64,000 bases of DNA from Tetragonia tetragonoides (taxonomy: Eukaryota > Streptophyta > Magnoliopsida > Caryophyllales > Aizoaceae), in assembly GCA_038025085.1 (NCBI GenBank), contig CM076143.1, positions 13,377,501 through 13,441,500 on the forward strand, in the 5' to 3' direction. Below are positions 12,401 through 24,438 of the stretch, one piece after another. Under the pieces are notes generated by a model that saw only the letters and a program-made list of their open reading frames with translations, ran no database searches and was not told where the DNA came from. How positions within the stretch are numbered: position 1 is the stretch's first letter; every line of letters begins with the position of its first letter. Position numbers and translations under genes: made by a program.

Positions 12401-14658
12401 GATTATTGATCTCAGACAATTTTGACTTGACAAAATCAAATGCTTAACACAGAGGTGAAAAGATCATATCCAAGAAAACTGCATGATAAGAGTGCGTGAA
12501 TTGGCCCAATCCTATTAGAGGATAGTTTCCAATTGCAGCCAACGCAATTTCTGTTCCCACCTTCGCAACCAAAAAATGTTTCCTTTATAGTCAAAGTGAC
12601 AACATATTGAGATTTTAACATCTCAGGAAATACAAATTGAGAATGAGCATTAAATATGTGATCATCTCACCCAAACTATAACCAAGTCACTTGATTATAT
12701 GATTATACTGCAACCCATGGTGGCTCACCCAAGCCATCTATTTTCATTTTCTGGAAGCAACCTAAGCCATCTTGTTCACCAATGATTGCTCAAAATTCTC
12801 TTTCAACTATGTTGCTGTCACTTGTCCAATTATAGAAAACAAGGAATATATGCCATCGCAAAATCCAACCAGAGTTGTACAAGTTTCACTCTGGGTACAC
12901 TAATTACACTATCCACCTCATACACTATTTCTCAGTTAATCATCTAAGACCAGTAGAAGAGGAAAAACCTCACAAGGGCATCAACTTTAATTCAAAATGT
13001 ACAGAAATCAGCACATTCAAAGGAAAAGGTTGATAATCTTGTCCACGTTGTATTAGGTATGTGAAAGGCAATGATGGATGATTTAAACTGGTCATTCAGC
13101 TAAGAAATGCTTACCAATGGATCTCGACATTGCAAGAACACCAAAAACACGGTAGCCATTCCACTGGATAACTTTTCCATCTGCAGCTTCTATTCTATCC
13201 CATTCATCTTTTCGATCAGGCTGAAAACATAGAACCCAGATTAGCTCCAGTGGCTTCCAGATATAGCCAAGACTAAAACATTTAGAGGAAAGTAAAGTCA
13301 AAACCAACTTGTGACCTACTTTGTGGTCCACTGACAGTGGCATGGGTGCTTTTCCACGACATAAAACAGCCCTGGAATCACCGCAATTAGCAACTATGAT
13401 ATGAGTTGGACAAACCATAGCAACAACAGCAGTAGACCCAACAGTTTCAGGGGCAACAGGTTCCACACTAGCCTCAGTGACATTGCTGCCTCCGTCAGAT
13501 TGCCCTTGCTGGACTCCCCCAACCTCAGCATCAACTTTCAGAAAACAGCGGGAGAAAACTCCTTCCCATTGTTGTTGCAAATTCTCTCCAGTACTTCCAT
13601 TTAAGAAGCCCTCTTTCACAACTTCAATTTCTTCCACCACCGCCAGATGGAGACGATCACGGCAATAATTGGCAACCTAAAAAGTAAGTGCATATTCAGC
13701 TATTTGCAAAACTACAGAGCTTTGTTACTCAACATCATACATGCTCATTTCCCTCATCTGGTCTTAGTTTTGGGAGTTCTCCATTTATTTACTTTTTAAC
13801 AAAGCAACTCTATCAGATGTCTCTGAAGAGACAACAAAGCAACTTCTACATATACAAAATTCGAAACATAAGGTAACTGTTCCACAAATAAAGACAATTG
13901 AAGAGAAGAAGAGAGATTGCACATACCTGACTGCCTCCATGTCCATCATACACACCATAGAAGTGTGCAGTCTGGCTTAAACTTTCACTCATTCCATTCA
14001 ATACATTTTGACCCATCAACATTTTAGCAGGAAGTTTCTGGAAACAAGGCACAGCTGCAAGTGCATCTTCCATCTCTGGCCTTCTACCACAGATTGAAGT
14101 AAATCCCCATAGGGGCACACATTCCATGTCAACAACACACTGGCTGCTACTCATTGTTCTGCTTATCCTTTCCTGACTTGCTCCCTCTACAACCACCATA
14201 CCCGGATCACGCCCTTCATTACCCTCCTCCACATCAAGATCTTCTGCCACTACCAACATATCAGCAATAGGCTCCAAACCAGAATTTATGTCCAATTTGC
14301 TAGAATCAACAACTATGACTTCAGATTCTTTAGCACTCTTCTCCAGATCCACTGAAACCGGCGAATGGGGCACAGAATTAGCCTCAACTACCATTAATTC
14401 CTCCCCATTGATACTACTTATCTGGCTAGCCACGGACTGGGAGCTCGAAAAGAAGCCTTCCTCTCCACTTTCTTGATCTATATTATCACTAGAAGCACAA
14501 CAACTATCATTTTCAGCTAATCCTCTCGAAGAATCGGGCTCGATATCATTCTCTTTTTCACACAAGGGCTCCATGACAAGTCCCAGTTTCGCCATCGGAC
14601 TTTCACAGCAGGAACCATCTAATCCTGTGGAAGGAGGAGAAGAAGCCTCAGTCTTCAT
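9495..14658 (-). CDS. HAB1-like: clade A protein phosphatase 2C (HAB1/HAB2-like), ABA co-receptor type
   Basis: Mg/Mn-dependent Ser/Thr phosphatase of the family that inhibits SnRK2 kinases and is trapped by PYR/PYL receptors bound to abscisic acid. Coding exons (transcript order) are 14658-13927, 13676-13320, 13220-13115 and 9829-9495, giving 509 residues; HAB1 has 511. The roughly 175-residue N-terminus is acidic and Ser-rich. The catalytic domain shows MEDA, the metal-binding DGHGG (Asp238), ETVGSTA, GDSRAV (Asp344), SRSIGDRYLKP and ASDGLWD (Asp430). Trp383 in VIQWNG matches HAB1 Trp385, which reads the receptor gate. The C-terminus (DLKPNRKIKTKS) is basic. A TTTCCAG acceptor 11 nt before the ATG suggests a 5'-UTR intron. 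Intron 3 (3.3 kb) is full of retroposon debris. Assignment to clade A is firm; HAB1 against HAB2 is not resolvable. Confidence 0.94.
11148..11350 (-). mobile_element. LINE 3'-end fragment in PP2C intron 3
   Basis: On the - strand this ends in TTATCTAAAAAAA, as the other LINE copies here do. It encodes the C-terminal reverse-transcriptase remnant (..ASLWAKAAWAFKGVPLTD..), close to the copy at 20,079-20,601. It is strongly 5'-truncated and is dead DNA inside an intron. Confidence 0.75.
11515..11640 (+). repeat. tRNA-related SINE copy in PP2C intron 3
   Basis: It starts with GTGGGTAGCTCAGTTGATAAG, like a tRNA box A. The following body contains GCTAACTTCAGGGCCCGTGG, which recurs in the copies at 47.7 kb and 48.3 kb. 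The 3' tail here is degraded. It is not a functional tRNA: the rest of the cloverleaf is absent. Confidence 0.65.
11725..11835 (+). repeat. possible second SINE remnant in PP2C intron 3
   Basis: CTAGCTTCGAAATCGG resembles a degenerate RNA polymerase III box B, and the stretch ends in an A-rich tract (about 11,822-11,832). There is no second copy in the window to confirm a family. Confidence 0.3.
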
Positions 14659-15206
14659 CGTAGAGTTACCTGGAAAGCAAAGCTAAAGCTAACCTATAAT
14701 CTGCTTTCAGCTCAGTAAAGTGATCTATATGAACTAAAAGTATCTTCACTTCACTACCCATTACAAATTGCTCTTGTTCTTTCCTCCATAATCAAAATCC
14801 GGCCTCAATTAATCCCTCCAGTAGTAGAACCTTGAACTCTGATTTCACTCTTCTCACATAGGTTGTTTGTTTCTCAACCCAAGAAGATTTTAGCTTTGAG
14901 ACAAGTCTCAATCACCAAGAATCACACAAAGTTTACCAATCACAGGAGCAAATAGCAGTGAACTGCAAGAATGGTTAAGTGGGCACCCTCAAATCTGTTG
15001 AAACTGTTATGATACCCAGTTTCTGATTTCTGGGCAATTTCAAAACCAAGACTTTCAGTAACAAGACAGTGAAGAAGCAATAAGTGGGTACCCAAAATTC
15101 AACTTATTGAAATGAGACTCTCATGCTCCCTTTTAACCCTACTCATAAATGTTTAGCCAATTAACACCTCTTTGAGATGAATAGCCAAAGAATATCCAAT
15201 TTCCCT

Positions 15207-15211
15207 TTTTC

Positions 15212-15250
<39 letters not shown>

Positions 15251-15252
15251 TT
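15207..15252. repeat. (CT)n microsatellite upstream of the PP2C gene
   Basis: CT dinucleotides, (GA)n on the gene strand, lie about 550 bp upstream of the PP2C start codon, probably in the 5' leader or promoter. GA-rich leaders are common in plant genes and can affect expression. Confidence 0.9.
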
Positions 15253-17652
15253 GTATTTATCTCTATCTATCAATATCAATTTCTGTTTCACCTAACTTGT
15301 GATCCAGAAAATTTTACAAAGACCCAGAAAAGCAAAGTTCATCAAAATTAATAATCAGAACTAGAAAGGGAGGAAAGCAAAGAAAAAGGGGGTGGGGAAA
15401 GTCATGAAAAAGAAGCAGATGACGAAGACAAAAAGGGCTCAGAAATCACAAGAATGTCCACCCAGTTAAAGTCCACAGATTGTTACCCAGATCTGAGGCT
15501 ACCCTTACACTGACTTTCTCTCTCCAACCCTCCTCCAAAAAGAGGAATTTCAAAAAAACAAAAAAATTTATAAAAATTATAATCTGCTTACAACAAACAA
15601 GAGTCTTACTCTCTCTGTTTCTTTCAAGTCCACCAAACCCAATTAAAATCTAGAGCAGCTCATCTATAAAATCCAATCAACCCAAAAAAACTAATAACTA
15701 CTGCTTGTAATAAAAGCCAAAAGACCAGGCAGCTGATGATACTGTTTCGACAAAAAAAAGAGGACCATTGTTCATTTTGTGTTTTGCTTGATGTAAATTG
15801 CCAGCTGTGACCTTCCTGTAAGGTTAAACATAATAAACCATAAAACATCAGCCATTGGTTTTATTCTCGGACATTCCTTTTCTCTTAATGCCATCCATGC
15901 CCCTAGTTTGTACCAGTTTTTACAAGGTACTGAAAATAGAAGAAAAAACTCACTCAAAAAAAAAAAAAAAATTGAAGAAAAAACATAGAGAGTGATTTTT
16001 TTTATTTTATTAGTGAAATACCTTGAGTTATGTCTTCTAATTTTTTTTATAAAGTTAATTATGCGAAAGTATGATACGAGATTATATTTTTGGTAACTTG
16101 ACTATCGACAATTGATTCAAGACAAAACTAACCTTTAACATAGAGTATAAATTATTTTGATGGCAAAAGAGTTGAAAAAACTATTCCAATTTCAACTCCA
16201 ATGCTTAAATTTTGCAATTTAACAATAAAAACAAGAACAAAAAAGTTAGAAAAAATTTAAACACACCAGCTTTAATATAATAACGAGGCATTCGGTATAT
16301 GAGAATTTTTATGGTGGGGCTGGGAACATAATTGAGGATGCCTCAATTTCCATCTCGAATAGATGAGATTATCTAAGCGATGATGGGATGAAAAAGGGAA
16401 TAAAAGATTTCTGCTCCCACAAAAATAATACCATAAGAAACTTGTTAATCAGTTGTGGATACATGGGTGATTAATCAGATTCTAACATTTTCACCTTGCT
16501 TTTAGTTCAGTATGTAGTCCAATAAAATTCAAGTCAATTAGTTTACTTTCTTTGAAACATGCAATTAATGAGCCGTAAAACTCGCTTTATAAGGTAGAGA
16601 AGGACAACCACCACAAGAAACCCCAACCTACTAACTGAAAATCGATTGGGTCGATTGGGTCAAGACCCAATCGTTGAAACACCTTCCCTCTCAACTTGGA
16701 GTAGGATTCCAACATCTAACCTCTAATATGAAAATGTGGAGATATAACCCTCCCCTATTACTTTTATTTATTTATTCATTGAGCCCATGCGTACTTGGTT
16801 GATATATATATTTTTTTTGATAGGATACTTGGTTGATCATTTAGATCAACTGATGAAACAACTTATCATTTAAATAATATTTTATTTCATAATATATTCA
16901 CAAAAATACATGTGTCTTGGGAGACATTAACATATACTTCCAGTCAAGCCTAATATTGAAGAGGTGCCTAATATTGAAGAGGTTTTGATGATTTATAAAG
17001 AGCTAAAGGTTTAACTAATGAAAACTGAGAGCATAATTATTTTTTTTCTGGTAATCATAGTTATATTCACTGTTAAACATGAGAGTCCAAATATAACATA
17101 GCGGAGGATGCATTAGTCACCATTGCGCACTGAAGTGCTTATAAACTCTAGTGCACACGTCACATACCGATGAATTATTCTATCTGAGATAACATACAGA
17201 AAAACAACCAAGTCCAAACTCAGACACACTGTCAAAATCTGCCATTTGTCAAACAGAGGACCTAAGAGGCATGATCCAAATGTTATGAGCAGAACTGTTG
17301 TTGTTCCTAAGGTTTGGATAAGACATACTAGAACCCAAGCTGAACATAAAAACATCTTTAAAATCACAGTGAGCCACCTCAGATGCAAAGAGGTCACGCC
17401 CTTCCCCAACCTATCCAAAATGAATGGAAAAAAAAAAAAGGAAGAAAAAAAGAAGAGAAAAACAAGGCCAAAAGAGAAGGGGGAAAAAAATGGAAAATAT
17501 ATCCAGTAGAAACGAATATCTGCAGGAGACTCCACATTATTCTATAACCCATACTATCTGCAACTGCAAAATTAGCTTATTCATTATTGTCAAAGATAGT
17601 ATATAAATTACTTGGTAATGGTATAAGAAACAGGAAGGCATAAAGATAGTGG
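15253..17652. other. PP2C promoter region and spacer
   Basis: AT-rich DNA without a supportable gene. The right part (about 17,100-17,652) is probably the 3' UTR of the large - strand gene whose stop codon is at 17,653. An A-run is at 15,955-15,970. The PP2C promoter must lie here because both flanking genes read leftward. Confidence 0.5.
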
Positions 17653-20600
17653 TTAAACCATCAGGTTCAGGTCTGAAAGATCATCCGTAGGAATTTGGAG
17701 GCCCAAAGTATCCACATCTGCCAATCCATCATCAGCAACAGTCAGCCAAGAACCAAGGTCCTGTCCTTGACTACCAAGTTCAACATCCATTTTCGGAAGT
17801 TCAAGGCTGGCTAGATCCATATCATCAAAAGCATTTACCTCCATGCCAAGTTCATCTTTTGCCTTGAAACAGCCACTTCTTTTTGGTACTGATGAAATCG
17901 ATGCTTTAGCATGGCTCGACGTCTCCCCATGAAGATTATTGACAGAAGCAGACATTGGAGTTGTTTTTCGCTTAGGCTTGGCCTTACTTTTCCTTTCCTC
18001 TTTAACAATACTCAAAGCAGGACGACTGACTTTTGTTCTACATGACATTTGGCTCTCTTTCTCCCTATCATTCCTCTTTCTTTTGGTATTTGTACCACCA
18101 AGTTTACCGGTGCCAATGTCATCAACCAATAGCTCCTTCACATCATATAACCACTCATCTTTATCCATATGTCCAGATGCAAGGTTTGCTGACAGCAGAG
18201 GATCAGTATAACATGCATCATGCTTATCAACATTCTGAACAAACTGAGCATTCATTGGGCTCTCCCGTCCACGCAAAACTTTCTGGCGCAACCAGGATAT
18301 TTACCTTCCCGTGACCGTGCTTCAACAATGTGGGTGAGCCCTATTTGGAATATATCCCTTAGTGAAGGCTTGTTAAAGCAACTTATGCCAGTAGCTTCAT
18401 ACTTCTGACAATATTCCAAAGCTTTTCTAACAAACTCTAATGCAGCTTCCCTTGACAATTTACTACTCAAAGTCTTACCACCATGGGACTTCCGTTCCTG
18501 AGCCTGACAAAAAAACACGATGACAGGTTCAACACACAGTATACAGATCAAATCTTCGGAATACACACAATTCAATACCTTATTCCTACATGATAGCTAC
18601 AAACAATAAAAAATAATAAAATAATAAAAAACAATCTCCTTCAGGAAATTTATGCATTCTAACGGAAGAAGGATCCAAGCACCATGATCTATAAGATAAA
18701 TAAACCTCGTCATTTTCCTTGCTCAAGAAAGTATACTCTTGATCGAAGAATCCTGTCTACAGAAGACACGCTCACCCCAAGGTTGTTAAACATAATGAAC
18801 TGGTTCAACATTACTTCTAACTACCTCAAGGCTCAAGGACAAGGATCCAACACAAGTGGTGAAGACCTAAAAACAGATTCCACTCCTCTAACGAAGTCAC
18901 AGAAATGTAAAGATGCAACCTCAAAGAGAGGATGGTTGTGGAAAGAATGAAAGCAGTAAAGGAGAAAAAATAGTATTATATTAGTAGATATAGAAATGGT
19001 AAGATAATCAAGAAAATGAAAATGAAAATGAAAATGAAAAGATCAAGAGCAACGCAACATACAGGAATATAAATTTTAGGAGCTTAGGCTTCTTATTTAC
19101 CATTGAATCGAGACTAGGGCTCTATAGACTTGTAAAGGTCCTTCTTTTCCAAAGTTTTTCCCTTTTCCAAATTTCATACATGACATAGTATACCTTTTAA
19201 ATATGTTAAAAGCAATTATTTTCCTTCTTTTTCATTCTCTGGTAACAGAAAAGGCCATTAGAAAAATGATGACAAAGCTGCAAACTGATGTTTCTGTCAC
19301 TTAGAATTGGAAGTCACCAGACATACACTATTAAACAACTCGGAAGGTGTAATTTTCCAATATTACATATGGCTTGAGGTTGTAGCATGAATTTCAAGAG
19401 CAAGGAATGATTATTACTCAAAATTAGAAATGAATTATGAATGAAGTACTACCATATATTTTCTATAAGCCACGGTGACAAGTTTATCCAAGGCCCTCTC
19501 TTCCCAGGTCCTATAAAACAGCCGATTTATTATTAAAAAAACAAGTAAATATGAGAAATAAACACTCCTTGGAGAGAATTGAAAAGCAGCATCACTAAAC
19601 AACAATGCAGTCAGCTATAGCGGCAGCCAAATTACATAACATGGAGAAAAGGACAAACTCATGAAATGTAAATCAAAAGAAAAACGTTATGAAGTACTTA
19701 CTTCTGTTGAAGTTCATAGGATTTTGAGGCAGATTTCAGCAGTTCACCAATCAAGGATCCCTTTCTCAACACCTGTTGTACAATAGAATTAATACTTTTT
19801 TTCTTTGGAAGGGCAATAGAGTTAAACTTTGACAAGCTTATGCAAAGAGATTATACAGTACAAAGTAACATAATCAGATGTATCAATGTAAGAGTGACCT
19901 TTAGGTAAGAAAAAACATCAAATGAAAGAACAAACACATAACAAATGAAATGCCAAGAAATTCTGAATCAGTTATTAAGGCCATCTAATTGATATCCAAT
20001 TTTCAATATAGTCTTTTGCCAAGTAAAACACTGCTACAAATTCTACACTTTCTTTCTTAGTGTTATGTAACTAATAATTTTTTATTTTTTAATTTTTAGA
20101 TAAGAAATTTTTTTTAATGAATCAATGAAAGAATACAAAAAGGTGGAGGACAAGAAGTCCTCAGAAGGAAAGCAAAAAATATCTACAAGTCCCGCCACTG
20201 TAGCTGAACTAGAGTAAGCGGGACACCGTTGAATGCCCCCACTGCCTTAGCCCAAAGTGATGGTAAGTAAACAGCGTGATCCCAAACATAATCAACTGTT
20301 TTCCCAGACGCGGAGAAGATCCTCGAATTCCGCTCTGGCCAAATACACCACAGAATGGCCATAGACGCACACCTCCACCACAACTTACCCTCCCGCCCCC
20401 TCCTACCAGAAGCAAACCGCATCTGTAAGAACTGCCCCACTGACCACTGTAACCGGGCTTGCAAAATGTTCCCCCCATTCAGCCTATCCCACAATATCCT
20501 AGCGAAATCACACAACACAAACAGATGTAATCCATCCTCACAATCATGGCGACACATTACACACAAACTCAGCGACAAACACCATCCAGGCCTCACAATC

Positions 20601-23600
20601 ATGTAACTAATAATAATGTTGTTTAAGATCTTGTTACATCTTCGTGCGTCCTGTGACCTGAATTATACCGTGTATTCTTCCCACACTCATAATTTCCCAT
20701 TCATTGGTTCACAGGAACAATACACAAATGCAATGACACGTCAATACGCTGCAAACTTCCTTCCAATTGTTACATAATATCACTTTGACATCTTTGATTT
20801 TCTCAACAAATGTTAGACGAAATTCTGATATAACAATTGAGTTTTCACCCCCATATATCACTATTTAACCCGATTCCCACATTTCCTCCAATATGGTGGT
20901 TCTTATCATTCCACAAATACGCCAGTTTAAATGATGATTTGCGGCTCAAAACATCTTCTACAATATATGCTTCATGTAGGTGATAATGTAAGTCACAGTC
21001 AAGGAAATCCAACTCTGCCTTATTTCAAATTCTTCCACATGAATAGGCACTTCAGTATTTTGTCCTGTACCCACTGCAGAAGTCGTCAGAGAAGGCCGGC
21101 GGTAGCTCTTCGCCTGATATTTGTCCGCTTAGCTAATCGAGTAATGAGACAGCGGTTCATCTGTATTTACACGTTTTGCATGTAACATCTGGGGTGGGTT
21201 GTTTGGCATTTCTGGGGATGTGTGGGATGATCCTTCTAGCGTGGCTGATTTTTTCCAGATGAGGTTTGTGAGGTTTGTGAGGTTTGGGCGGCATAAGGAG
21301 AAGAGGAATTTGTAGCACAATGCTATTCTGTGATATTTGAGTGTCTTTGGCTGGAGGGGAATGCCCGGGTCTTTAATGGGGTGACCATGTCGGCTGTTCT
21401 GCTGTGGGATAGGGTCACATATCTAGCATATTTGTGGACAAGAGCTGTGGGGCATTTAGGAGTTATACTATTGCTACCATCAAGCGAAACTGGGCTAATC
21501 TGTTATTACCTCTTTCGTAGAGGACATCTTGTCCTCCTTGTACTTTTGACACCTCATTATATATATATATATCAAACCAGAAATAATAATAATAATAAAG
21601 GTCAATTAGTGCTTTATGCTATCGCAAATTACAGCTACTCTTTCCATGACATGGGTAGCAAAATTCAGAAAGTTTCCTAAAGGTACATGAAGCATATACT
21701 ATCACCATATCATGTCCAATAAGATAGAACATCCAGGTCCTGAACGCAAAGCATCAGAATAAGTGAGAAATCATCGTAGGAATGGTGCTCAATAAGTGGA
21801 AGTTAAGCACCAGCAAGCCTAGCATTCCGACCAAACAAATCTAAGCTCGCAAATGCATCTGCAGAACTTCTATAGTAGCCAGATAAACTCAAGAAGCTAA
21901 GAATAGCAAACATTCCCACACAAATGACATGACTAGCAAAAGCCAACTTGCCTAAAGTAACACTTAAAATTAACAATCATGATCAACAATAAGGATCTAC
22001 GCTGGAATAAGACGCCAGGGATAGTTAAATAGCCCGATATTTGCTTGCTTTGCCCTGCAAGTAGTGAGACGCCGGCCAATATTTATCTCTTGGAGCAACT
22101 TATCATGGGGGATTGGGGGGTCGTGTGTTTGTCAATCTAGTTCTGAGGAGTCCCAGCAGACATGCTTTGTGGGTTTTGAGAGGGGAAGAGAAGAAGTTGC
22201 TGTGGCGCTGAGCAGTACTTTTTTGGCATACTATACTATATAGTGCAAAGGCTTGAGAGGAATGCACAGGTCTTTACTAGGATTCAATTTGTCCTGTGAT
22301 GCTTCGGGCCTAGCTTCATTACGGTTGGCTAGGGCAGCAGGGGCGTAACACTATATATGGGTCCAACGGAAATGGGGCAACTTGTAACTAGCTTCCTTTA
22401 ACCATGACCCACTTAATCAAACCAGACTCTGAAAATGTTGTAAATATCTTTCTCGATTTATTGAAGTTATTCTAGAGTTTGCTAACAGTTTGTCTGATTA
22501 GAACAAGAAAGAATAAGCTAACCAATAGAAAGGACAGCAATCTTAAAGGAACTCGGTGAACCTCATAACCTTTTTGGATCAAAGGTAACAAAAGAGTAGA
22601 TATAAGCCACTAATGGACATAAACGAGGATAAAATGTTCACAGAATACCTGTGCTTGGTACTTCTCTTCCATTATTCTCATTTCTTGACTAATTTCATCA
22701 CCGTCTGCCTGTTGTGCCTCAAACTGAACACCGAAAGTTAACCCAAACACGAAACAGTTACTAAAAGAGTACAGGATGAATCACTTAACAATAAAAGCAT
22801 GCCAAAAGAAGGATAATTTGAGCTTGGGCTATACAGGGAGAGTGGAACAAAGGAGGATCTAGGCAGGAAGATTAAAAGTGGAACTACAACTTTTAACCCA
22901 GCGCATATACCTTTTTTACAATGAGAAGAAGCCTTTGACAGAATAAGAACTTTAATAGAGGAAATACTGCTGCATAATATAGCAAGAAGAATAGGCTATA
23001 AGATGCAACATATAATTTTATGCAGCGAAGTCCTCTAATCGGGTTGTATGGTCCATCAGAGGACTTGCCCAGGAGGAAACATACGCATTTTCCCAAAAGC
23101 AATGCGATTGCATATAAAATCATTTCATTCCTCCTCAAAGGATGATGCCAAAGTGCTTCAGCATCAAGTAAGAAAGAAATTTACTGAAAGGTCGCTAGAA
23201 GAAAGCACATCCCTAGGCAAGACATCCATTAAAGACATTCAAGCTAAATATGCACTATCTAGGTTTGCTTTGAACAGGAGCACCTTACCTGTTCAGGAAA
23301 TATTCCAATGCTCTGAAGCTCCAGGAGGAGTTTCTCATCTATCGACATATTAACATATTCATCATCCAGACTACGCATGTCAGCTATCCTTGTCGAAGCT
23401 GCAGACATCCCACCAAACACAGGATTATCTGGTGCATTTTCACCCAGTCTGTTGATGGACCTCCAATCATCGCTTCCTTGATATTCATTCAAAGTGGCAT
23501 CGGCAGTAGCATGTGACTTTCCTATGAAGCTATGGCTCAGACTACAATATTCCAACTCTTCATCAACCCCCAGATGACTTCCATTTGTCTTGGTGGGGCT

Positions 23601-24353
23601 CTCTTCAGTTCTGGGATAGTAGTCTTCAACTTCATCAGTTATCAATGCTGCCGTGAGTCTTTGCCAAAGAGAAATAGTTTTATTACATCTTGTGTCAGGT
23701 ACAAATTTGTCTGGCTGACGCTCAACCCTCTCAGTTTCGAGCTCAGATGAGCACTTTTTCTCTGTCTGTTCTTCCATGGAGCCTAATTCATCAGGAGTAT
23801 TGATGCTACATTGAACCTGCGGAGAGACAAGAGAAGAGGCATGTAAAGGGGGGCATTATTTCTCTTTAAAAGGTGAGAAGCACATTGATGTGAAGTTACT
23901 AGCAAAGGAAATGGAAAGATAAGATTTATTGTGTGCATCGTTGTTTCCAGATACGGTTGCCGGTTGACATCTCTTCTAATTCGCCGATACGAGAAGCAAA
24001 TTGTTGTGTGAAGGAATCAATATCTCGACATAAGCCAAGAGATTTAGTAATTTTAGTAAACGCTTGTATTCATGATATCTTTGTTATTTTTTCTTATACT
24101 TATAGAATATGGGGATATTTTATTATGATATTAGATCATAGAATATATGCCTCATTATATCTAGGATATACTCCCTCCGGTCCACGAAAATCTTGACGTT
24201 TGGAGAATAGGACTAATATTAAGGAAAACACATTTTAGCACAAAAATTCCAAATTTACCCTTAAAAGAGCAAATGAGGTATTAAGAGAGAGAAAATAATA
24301 TTTTAGTGGGTATTTATTTCTTTCCTGTTTTGTAATATTTTAGTGATTAAGAG

Positions 24354-24438
<85 letters not shown>

